The translations under genes were made by a program, and so were the position numbers. Shown piece by piece: positions 1-4,512 of a stretch of 5,787 bases of DNA. The stretch comes from Chloroflexota bacterium. Its GTDB lineage: Bacteria; Chloroflexota; Anaerolineae; Thermoflexales; Thermoflexaceae. The first letter of the stretch is position 1. Every line of letters starts with the position of its first letter. The notes beneath the pieces were generated by a model. That model made no database searches and was not told where the DNA came from. It saw only the letters and a list, made by a program, of their open reading frames with translations. The DNA is taken from the NCBI GenBank assembly GCA_030550075.1, contig JAUQQB010000196.1:1-5787 (forward strand), read 5' to 3'.

Positions 1-123
1 CGTTCGTAGTAGGGCACGCAAGTGCCCGTCCTCTTTCTGTGAACGCCTAGGCGGGCACTCCGCTTCGCTTCGTGCCCTAACGAACAAGAGGTTTGCGTTC
101 ATAGTCGGGCACGTCAGCGCCCG
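1..123. repeat. REP-like palindromic repeat cluster, three copies in alternating orientation
   Basis: Copy A (1-28, plus) and copy C (96-123, plus) match at 23 of 28 positions; each has the form CGTTC-RTAGT-N, then a GGGCAC stem. Copy B (52-85) is the same unit inverted, reading GTTCGTTAGGGCAC then GTGCCCG on the minus strand. Stems: A is GGGCAC (12-17)/GTGCCC (22-27) with a GCAA loop. B is GGGCAC (53-58)/GTGCCC (72-77) with a 13-base loop containing a GCTTC repeat. C is GGGCAC (107-112)/GCGCCC (117-122) with one mismatch that becomes a G-T pair on the minus strand. Also present are CCTCTT (30-35) against AAGAGG (86-91) around B, and the palindrome CGCCTAGGCG (44-53). The cluster lies downstream of the zinc-ribbon gene and runs into the window edge, so more copies may follow. 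No transposase is visible. Confidence 0.7.
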
Positions 124-150
124 CTTTGGACCGCATCCCCCATGAGGGGC

Positions 151-792
151 TTAGACGGCTGTCTGCTCGACGCCCCCCAACCTTGCCCCGCACGACGGAC
201 AAAACCGTGCACCCGCGGGGAGCTCCGCCCCGCAGTTCGGACAGAAGCGATACGCCGCTGGGGACGGCCTGCCCCCGGCGCTCACGGGCGTGGGCGCCGG
301 AGCCGGCGTCACGACGGGAGGGGAAGAGGTCGGAGCTTCGCCTGCGTAACGCTGGGCCTCCTGATAACGCCCGGCGAGCCAGGCGGCGGTATCCGCCGGC
401 AATGCGGCTCCGGTGGCAATGAAATGCTGGATGAATTCGAAGGTCCGCTGAGGCAGTTTGCTCTGGCGCCAGGCGCCATAAGCCGCGGTGAAGAGGAGCG
501 GCCACAGGAGGAACAGGCCCGCCCCCGCGGCGACCGCCTTATCCACCCATTTCCCGGCCCCTACCTCGACGATCAGGTTCTCCCCCTGCCGGCGCATGAC
601 CACATTCAGGGCCGAGGAGATCCCCATCAGGGTCCGCCAGGCCTCCTCCTGACGGGCCTGGATCACCACCCCGCCTTGTGGGAGGTCCAGCACCTGCACA
701 TCGAACTTCTGCGCCCGATACCAGTCGGACAACGCCTGAACCAGCTGGCCCATGTTCAAATTCGGGGCATGAAAGACGCGCTGTTCGGACAT
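151..792 (-). CDS. Membrane-anchored protein with C-terminal zinc ribbon, function unknown (213 aa)
   Basis: The protein has four parts. Residues 1-80 form a small alpha/beta-looking soluble domain (MSEQRVFHAP to ENLIVEVGAG). Residues about 84-107 are one hydrophobic membrane segment (AGAGLFLLWPLLFTAAYGAW) preceded by GKWVDKA and followed by RQSKLPQRTFEFI. Residues about 153-180 are a Pro/Ala/Ser-rich linker. A zinc ribbon follows, CPNCGAELPAGARFCPSCG, with Cys184, Cys187, Cys198 and Cys201. The last part is the generic double-CxxC ribbon common in bacterial membrane proteins and gives no specific function. The block around the membrane segment recalls uncharacterised zinc-ribbon membrane proteins of other bacteria, from memory only. 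ATG at 792 is preceded by AGGAGGG with a five-base spacer, and that site directly follows the stop of the 89-aa gene. Topology is not settled; a cytoplasmic ribbon is usual for such proteins. No frame damage is seen. Confidence 0.88.
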   Translation of the reverse strand: MSEQRVFHAPNLNMGQLVQALSDWYRAQKFDVQVLDLPQGGVVIQARQEEAWRTLMGISSALNVVMRRQGENLIVEVGAGKWVDKAVAAGAGLFLLWPLLFTAAYGAWRQSKLPQRTFEFIQHFIATGAALPADTAAWLAGRYQEAQRYAGEAPTSSPPVVTPAPAPTPVSAGGRPSPAAYRFCPNCGAELPAGARFCPSCGARLGGVEQTAV

Positions 793-797
793 GGCTT

Positions 798-804
798 CCC
801 TCCT
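798..804 (-). promoter_or_regulatory. Ribosome-binding site of the zinc-ribbon gene, abutting the upstream stop
   Basis: AGGAGGG on the minus strand, five bases before the ATG at 792. It begins at the base right after the TGA (807-805) of the 89-aa gene. Ribosomes finishing the first gene would cover this site, so translational coupling is likely. It also fixes the start of the 213-aa protein. Confidence 0.8.
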
Positions 805-1074
805 TCACGGTTGGGTCTGGAGGAACATCGTAAGCTGCATGGCATTCAGCACCGCCAGCTCCAACAGCAGCTGGGTGACCTGCTCATGGAGCGCATCGTC
901 CAGCCGGGGCTCGATCTCCCGCATGAGAGCGGCCACCCGCTCAGCCTGGGCCTTCACCTCCTCCGGGGTCACCCGGCCGTCCTCCATCGCCTGCTGCCAG
1001 GATTCCATCCGGTCCACATACCGCTGGAAGAACAGGGCATCTCCCTCTTCGCTGAACCAGCTTGTTCGGGCCAT
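805..1074 (-). CDS. Small all-helical protein of unknown function (89 aa)
   Basis: I do not recognise this protein. It has 89 residues, no cysteine, no signal peptide and no membrane segment. From about residue 10 it reads as a series of amphipathic helices rich in Glu, Ala, Gln and Leu (for example EEVKAQAERVAALMREIE, then EQVTQLLLELAVLNAMQL), suggesting a helical bundle or coiled-coil oligomer. The start at 1074 is chosen because GGGAGG sits five bases upstream (1080-1085). An in-frame ATG at 1143 would add 23 residues (MFTSCSQPGG...) that look non-coding and would span the dyad at 1100-1133. The TGA stop (805-807) directly abuts the ribosome-binding site of the next gene, with 12 bases between the genes, so the two are almost certainly one operon and perhaps functional partners. 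The coding call rests on the strong Shine-Dalgarno, the coupling and the plausible helix pattern. Confidence 0.8.
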   Translation of the reverse strand: MARTSWFSEEGDALFFQRYVDRMESWQQAMEDGRVTPEEVKAQAERVAALMREIEPRLDDALHEQVTQLLLELAVLNAMQLTMFLQTQP

Positions 1075-1079
1075 GGAGA

Positions 1080-1086
1080 CCTCCCT
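1080..1086 (-). promoter_or_regulatory. Ribosome-binding site fixing the start of the 89-aa gene
   Basis: AGGGAGG on the minus strand with a TCTCC spacer before the ATG at 1074. It decides between this start and an upstream in-frame ATG at 1143 that has no comparable site. Confidence 0.75.
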
Positions 1087-1099
1087 CTCGCACGTTCGG

Positions 1100-1143
1100 G
1101 TTGTTCCAAAGATGCCACCGGGCTGGGAACAACTTGTGAACAA
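1100..1143. promoter_or_regulatory. Operator-like dyad with three GAACAA boxes upstream of the 89-aa gene
   Basis: GTTGTTCC (1100-1107) and GGAACAAC (1126-1133) form a perfect 8-bp inverted repeat with 18 bases between the arms. A further GAACAA (1138-1143) lies 11 bp from the start of the one at 1127-1132, in the same orientation, about one helical turn. All three boxes lie 26 to 69 bases upstream of the ATG at 1074, where a transcription factor could act. This is pattern only; no regulator is known. Confidence 0.3.
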
Positions 1144-1312
1144 AGCTCGAGGCCCTCATGAAAGGGAAGCCCGGGAGGGTCGCTGGATAAGGAGTGTCCG
1201 CAAACATGTCTCAAGGCTTCCTAACTTTCAAGGCGTTGCGCTGCGGCCCTTCTGGCTCTAAAGATGAGGAAAGGAAGGAGCATGAAGGGGCAGAATACAG
1301 GGAGACCAGAAG

Positions 1313-1333
1313 AAAAAACAGGGGATAAATCCC
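1313..1333 (-). terminator. Weak candidate terminator of lepA
   Basis: On the minus strand GGGATTTATCCC (1333-1322) can form a short hairpin, followed by CCTG and six T residues (1318-1313) and CTT. The stem is only four to five pairs with a tight loop, so it would be weak alone. GGTCT/AGACC (1336-1354) just upstream can add a second small hairpin. It lies about 130 bases after the lepA stop, and no better terminator is seen there. Confidence 0.4.
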
Positions 1334-1430
1334 AAGGTCTTTGGCTCTCAGACCCAACCCTCATTGATCCGGGATATCCGCCGGGAGACAGGCATTCGCC
1401 GCCGGACAATCCGCGAGCGCCCGGTTAAAC

Positions 1431-1457
1431 ATTCGTGTATTCGTGTTTAATTCGTGG
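1431..1457. repeat. Triple ATTCGTG direct repeat just after lepA
   Basis: ATTCGTGT (1431-1438), ATTCGTGT (1439-1446) and ATTCGTGG (1450-1457) follow one another with a three-base gap before the last. Read in the lepA direction this is CACGAAT repeated, starting 9 bases after the stop codon. Similar short CACGAAT runs occur between genes in unrelated bacterial genomes, from memory; their role is unknown to me. Confidence 0.6.
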
Positions 1458-1465
1458 ACGGCCCT

Positions 1466-3271
1466 TCACGTTTCCCGGCCCAGGTTGAGAACAGCCAGGA
1501 AGGCCTCCTGGGGAACTTCGACACGGCCGATCATCTTGAGGCGCTTCTTGCCTTCCTTCTGCTTCTCCAGCAACTTCCGCTTGCGGGTGACATCGCCTCC
1601 ATAACACTTGGCCAGCACATCTTTCCGCATGGCCTTGATGGTCGCCCGGGCGATGATCCGCCCGCCCACAGCCGCCTGGATGGCGACGTCGAACAGCTGT
1701 CGGGGGATCACTTCCTTCAGCTTCTCCACCAGCGCGTGCCCCTTGTGATACGCCTGATCCCGATGGACGATCAGGGCCAGGGCGTCCACCGGCTGGCCGT
1801 GGACCAGGATCTCCAGCTTGACCAGATCTCCCGCCCGGTAACCCATGAAGGCATAGTCCATGGAAGCGTAACCTCGGGTGCGGCTCTTGAGCTGATCGTA
1901 GAAATCGATGATCAGCTCGGCCAGCGGCACCTCCGCCTCGATCATCACCCGTCGAGGATCCAGATAGGTCATGTTCTGATAAATCCCCCGCCGCGAGGTG
2001 ATGAGATCCATCACCGGCCCGATGTAATCCGCCGGCGTGATGATCGTCACCTTCATCCACGGCTCCCGGATCTCCTCGATGAACGAGGGATCCGGAAGGT
2101 CGGAGGGACGGGTGATGGTCTTCACCTGGCCGTTGCGCAACACGACTTCATATTCCACGCTGGGCGCTGTGGCCACAATATCCAGCCCGTACTCCCGTTC
2201 CAGGCGCTCCTGGACGATTTCCATATGGAACATCCCCAGAAATCCACACCGGAACCCAAAGCCCAGCGCCTGAGAGGTTTCCGGCTGAAAGACCAGGGCC
2301 GCGTCGTTCAGCTGTAGCTTCTCCAGGGCTTCCCGCAGAACTTCGTAATCCTCTCCCTCAGAGGGGTAAAAGCTGGCGAAGACCATGGGCTTGGGGGGGC
2401 GGAACCCCGGCAGAGGCTCCGGAGCGGGACGGTCTGCAGTAGTCAGGGTGTCGCCCACGCGGCACTCCCGAACCGACTTGAGGCCGGTGGCGACGTAGCC
2501 GACCTCGCCCGCTTCCAGGCGGCCAGTTGGGGTGAGATCGGGGGTGAAGACACCGACCTCCACCGGCTCGCTGGTGACCCCGGTGGACATCACCATGATC
2601 TTCCGGCCCATCGTGAGCCTTCCGCTGACCACCCGCACGTAAGCGATCACGCCCTTGTAGGGATCGTAATGACTGTCGAAGATCAGGGCCTGAAGTGGCG
2701 CCTCCGGGTCGCCCCGGGGCGGCGGAATCCGCTGCACCACCGCCTCCAGGACCTCCTCCACCCCGATCCCCAGTTTGGCGGAGATCCGGAGGATCTCGGA
2801 TTCCGGAACCCCTAAGAGCTCCGCGATCTCCCGGGCGACCTCATCCGGCCGGGCTGCCGGGAGGTCGATCTTGTTGATCACCGGGATGATCGTGAGATCG
2901 TGCTCCATCGCCAGGTAGAGGTTGGCCAGGGTCTGCGCCTCGATCCCCTGGGTCGCATCAACCAGCAAAATGGCCCCTTCGCAGGCGGCCATGGCCCGGC
3001 CGACCTCGTAAGAGAAATCCACGTGGCCCGGCGTATCGATCAGGTTCAACTCGTAGGTCCGGCCATCCCGAGCGGTATACGGCATCCGGACCGCCGAGGC
3101 CTTGATCGTGACCCCCCGCTCCCGCTCCAGATCCATGGAATCCAGCACCAGCTCCATGCCGTTTCGGGGCTGGATCGTGCCCGTGCGCTCCAGGAGCCGG
3201 TCGGCCAGGGTGGTCTTGCCGTGATCCACGTGGGCGATGATGCAGAAGTTGCGAATATGGTTCAAGCCCAT
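1466..3271 (-). CDS. lepA: Elongation factor 4 (LepA), ribosome-associated GTPase
   Basis: LepA/EF4 is a translational GTPase that binds the ribosome and affects elongation and 30S biogenesis; it can back-translocate tRNAs in vitro. From the ATG at 3271 it has 601 residues (E. coli 599). G-domain motifs: G1 AHVDHGKT (13-20), switch I ERGVTIK with Thr55, G3 DTPGH with the catalytic His83 (79-83), G4 NKID (133-136) and G5 SAK (164-166). Domain II, the EF-G III/V-like domains and the LepA-specific C-terminal domain follow, the last with KCYGGDVTRKRK (from about 555) and PQEAFLAVL near the end; this C-terminus separates LepA from EF-G and BipA. An in-frame TTG at 3301 would add ten residues (MVEFEHNRRE), but it lacks a convincing ribosome-binding site and family members begin just before IRNF. 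The ATG has only a weak GACGGGAA upstream. Terminators upstream suggest its own transcription start. No damage is seen. Confidence 0.97.
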   Translation of the reverse strand: MGLNHIRNFCIIAHVDHGKTTLADRLLERTGTIQPRNGMELVLDSMDLERERGVTIKASAVRMPYTARDGRTYELNLIDTPGHVDFSYEVGRAMAACEGAILLVDATQGIEAQTLANLYLAMEHDLTIIPVINKIDLPAARPDEVAREIAELLGVPESEILRISAKLGIGVEEVLEAVVQRIPPPRGDPEAPLQALIFDSHYDPYKGVIAYVRVVSGRLTMGRKIMVMSTGVTSEPVEVGVFTPDLTPTGRLEAGEVGYVATGLKSVRECRVGDTLTTADRPAPEPLPGFRPPKPMVFASFYPSEGEDYEVLREALEKLQLNDAALVFQPETSQALGFGFRCGFLGMFHMEIVQERLEREYGLDIVATAPSVEYEVVLRNGQVKTITRPSDLPDPSFIEEIREPWMKVTIITPADYIGPVMDLITSRRGIYQNMTYLDPRRVMIEAEVPLAELIIDFYDQLKSRTRGYASMDYAFMGYRAGDLVKLEILVHGQPVDALALIVHRDQAYHKGHALVEKLKEVIPRQLFDVAIQAAVGGRIIARATIKAMRKDVLAKCYGGDVTRKRKLLEKQKEGKKRLKMIGRVEVPQEAFLAVLNLGRET

Positions 3272-3421
3272 TTCCCGTCGGTTGTGTTCGAATTCAACCA
3301 ATCACAGCTTAGGCCCTGCAGATGCTCGTGCGGAGCGAGCTCCTCCTCGCGGCCCGAAGGGCCGTGGGGACAGGGAGATCCTTCGCTCTCTGATATTTTC
3401 CATAGTGCTCTGTCCAGAGAG

Positions 3422-3450
3422 AGTATAGATGAGGATCTGCTGCACCTCCA
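3422..3450 (-). promoter_or_regulatory. Weak candidate lepA promoter
   Basis: On the minus strand TATACT (3427-3422) matches the -10 consensus at five of six positions. At 17 bases spacing the -35 would be TGGAGG, a poor match lying inside the palindrome, so activity might need an activator or the -10 may be chance. Transcription would start near 3415, giving a leader of about 145 bases to the ATG at 3271. Confidence 0.3.
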
Positions 3451-3471
3451 GATCTGGAGGCACGGCAGATC
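3434..3471. repeat. 38-nt near-perfect palindrome upstream of lepA
   Basis: The core CCTCCAGATCTGGAGG (3445-3460) is a perfect 16-bp palindrome. Outer arms GATCTGC (3434-3440) and GCAGATC (3465-3471) also pair, with four imperfect positions between. Folded as minus-strand RNA, only one position of the whole stem is a plain mismatch and two are G-U pairs. The dyad lies over the -35 position of the candidate lepA promoter, so it could be an operator; it could equally be a repeat element. Confidence 0.5.
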
Positions 3472-3506
3472 ATCCCCATGCGAATTCCCAAAGAGCCAGA
3501 GATTTC

Positions 3507-3547
3507 AGGAGCATGTGAGGCCTTCGAAGGCGGCCTCGCCTGCTCCT
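3507..3547. repeat. Two-part stem-loop with inner palindrome
   Basis: AGGAGCA (3507-3513) pairs with TGCTCCT (3541-3547) and GAGGCC (3517-3522) with GGCCTC (3532-3537), separated by a 3/3 internal loop. The centre also contains the 12-bp palindrome GCCTTCGAAGGC (3520-3531), which offers a competing fold. It begins 16 bases beyond the terminator on the minus strand, so it may be a second back-up terminator or a processing stem, but no T tract follows it. Confidence 0.45.
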
Positions 3548-3563
3548 AAAAGCCCTAAAACCT

Positions 3564-3598
3564 CATGATAGGGTGGGGAGAAAGCCCACCCTATCATG
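3564..3598 (-). terminator. Terminator of the mutase-tatD operon
   Basis: A perfect 14-bp stem, CATGATAGGGTGGG (3564-3577) against CCCACCCTATCATG (3585-3598), has a 7-base loop. On the minus strand it is followed by AGGTTTTAGGGCTTTTAG, an interrupted T tract; on the plus strand CCCAAACGAACACC follows, so it points to termination of minus-strand transcription from tatD. The stem is very stable, but the T run is not ideal. Confidence 0.65.
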
Positions 3599-3635
3599 CC
3601 CAAACGAACACCACTGGTTCAGAGAAGTTAAGGTA

Positions 3636-3666
3636 GAGGGGTAGGCGGCGAAGCCACCCGCCCCTC
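3636..3666 (-). repeat. GC-rich 31-nt stem-loop after tatD
   Basis: GAGGGG (3636-3641) pairs with CCCCTC (3661-3666), and inner GGC/GCC close on a GAA (plus) or TTC (minus) loop. Of 14 stem positions, 11 are Watson-Crick. On the minus strand two more become G-U pairs, leaving one mismatch; on the plus strand two mismatches remain. It lies 37 bases after the tatD stop with no good T tract behind it (TACCTTAACTTCT). It could be a 3'-end-stabilising stem, a weak first terminator or a repeat element. Confidence 0.5.
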
Positions 3667-3703
3667 CATCTCAAACCCTAAATTTGTAACAGAGCAATGT
3701 GGT

Positions 3704-4504
3704 CTATATTTCCTCCTCCCCATTCGATTTGGCAGACTTGAAGATCCGCTTTGCGTTTCGGGTCGTTTGCTCCGCGATCTGTTCCGGGGGAAGTTCCAGA
3801 ATGCGAGCCAGCGTATCCACAACAAGCCGGAGATAGGCAGGCTCATTCCTCCGTCCTCGATAGGGCTGTGGGGGCAGATAGGGCGCATCGGTCTCCAGGA
3901 CCAGCGCGGGGGTCCCAACCGCCCGCACCGCCCCCCGAAGGGCCTCCGCGCGCGGATAGGTGATCGGCCCCCCAATGCCCAGAACGAATCCCCAGGCAAC
4001 AGCGGTCCGAGCCATATCCGCATCCCCAGAAAACGCATGCAGGATCCCGCGGGCCCTCGGATAGGCCGATACCCATCGTTCCAGCTCCTCCATGACCGCC
4101 TCCCGGGCCTCCCGCTGATGGATGATCACCGGCAGCCCCAGCTCGCCGGCCAGCTCCAGCTGGGCCCGGAAGGCCTCACGCTGGGCTTCCCGGGGAGAAA
4201 GATCCCGATAGAAATCCATGCCGATTTCCCCAATCGCCACCACCCGGGGATGCCGGGCCCATTCCCGCAATTGCGCGAACGCCCCGGACGAGAACGTGGA
4301 GGCCGCATGGGGATGGATTCCGACCGCCACATAGATCCCGGGATGATGCTCCGCCAGCCTCATGGCCGCCGGGATCCGGTCCAGGGTGACGGAGGGGATG
4401 ACCAGGGCTTCCACGCCGGCCTCCCGGGCCCGAGCCAGCACTTCCTCACGATCCGCATCGAAGGCGGGGTCATCCAGATGACAGTGGGTGTCGAACAGCG
4501 CCAT
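3704..4504 (-). CDS. tatD: TatD family metal-dependent hydrolase (DNase)
   Basis: This is a TIM-barrel hydrolase of the TatD family: cytoplasmic metal-dependent enzymes with DNase (often 3'-5' exonuclease) activity, implicated in DNA repair and protein quality control. With the start used here it has 266 residues, normal for the family. All expected metal ligands are present: the HxH of DTHCHLD (His7, His9), Glu93 in GEIGMDF, His129 in IIHQR, His156 in LHAFSG and Asp206 in ETDAPYL. There are two possible starts. ATG at 4504 gives MALFDTHCHLD, the usual family N-terminus, with GAGGG five bases upstream. ATG at 4516 adds four residues and makes a 4-base ATGA overlap with the stop of the mutase gene, as in translational coupling, with AGGT six bases upstream. 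I prefer 4504 on family grounds. It is co-transcribed with the mutase gene and followed by strong stem-loops. Its exact substrate cannot be read from sequence. Confidence 0.93.
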   Translation of the reverse strand: MALFDTHCHLDDPAFDADREEVLARAREAGVEALVIPSVTLDRIPAAMRLAEHHPGIYVAVGIHPHAASTFSSGAFAQLREWARHPRVVAIGEIGMDFYRDLSPREAQREAFRAQLELAGELGLPVIIHQREAREAVMEELERWVSAYPRARGILHAFSGDADMARTAVAWGFVLGIGGPITYPRAEALRGAVRAVGTPALVLETDAPYLPPQPYRGRRNEPAYLRLVVDTLARILELPPEQIAEQTTRNAKRIFKSAKSNGEEEI

Positions 4505-4512
4505 CCCCGCCC

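Larger units (their letters stand above)
1075..1465. other. Intergenic region between lepA and the 89-aa gene
   Basis: No gene is supported in this stretch. In the lepA direction it holds three CACGAAT repeats, a weak hairpin with a T tract, a pyrimidine-rich stretch of about 65 bases (roughly 1259-1325), and near the 89-aa gene a cluster of GAACAA boxes. A 62-codon minus-strand frame at 1221-1409 looks non-coding. I find no convincing -35/-10 pair for the 89-aa operon, although a start somewhere here is expected. Confidence 0.6.
3272..3703. other. Intergenic region between tatD and lepA, rich in dyads
   Basis: No gene longer than a possible leader peptide is supported here. In transcription order it holds a 31-nt stem-loop (3636-3666), the terminator (3564-3598), a two-part stem-loop (3507-3547), a 38-nt near-palindrome (3434-3471), a possible -10 box TATACT (3422-3427), an inverted repeat CTCTCTG/CAGAGAG (3386-3392/3415-3421), CGGCCC/GGGCCG (3350-3364) and GCGAG/CTCGC around 3335-3350. 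A 33-codon frame (3302-3403) could encode a leader peptide. Confidence 0.6.

Noticed and set aside
1..123. CRISPR array or integron attC site
   Set aside because: The repeats are inverted relative to each other, unevenly spaced and diverged, which is unlike CRISPR. The GTTAGGG and CCCTAAC words resemble attC core sites only loosely, and no paired core at the other end or integrase is seen.
137..149. CCCC-TCAT-GGGG hairpin just after the zinc-ribbon gene as a terminator
   Set aside because: The stem has only four pairs and no T tract follows on the minus strand, so it is too weak to call.
142..1161. A 339-codon plus-strand open frame across the left part
   Set aside because: It runs antisense through both small minus-strand genes, is rich in Arg, Pro, Gly and His as expected of a high-GC shadow frame, crosses the gene boundary and shows no domain.
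1160..1240. Promoter for the 89-aa operon using TTGAGA or TTGAAA on the minus strand
   Set aside because: At 16-18 bases spacing the -10 matches are only two or three of six positions, no better than chance.
1221..1409. A 62-codon minus-strand frame with a hydrophobic stretch
   Set aside because: No good ribosome-binding site. The hydrophobic run comes from translating the pyrimidine-rich tract, and the frame overlaps the terminator candidate.
1454..2317. A 287-codon plus-strand open frame
   Set aside because: It is antisense to the conserved C-terminal half of lepA, with His/Asp/Gln-rich shadow composition and no recognisable motif.
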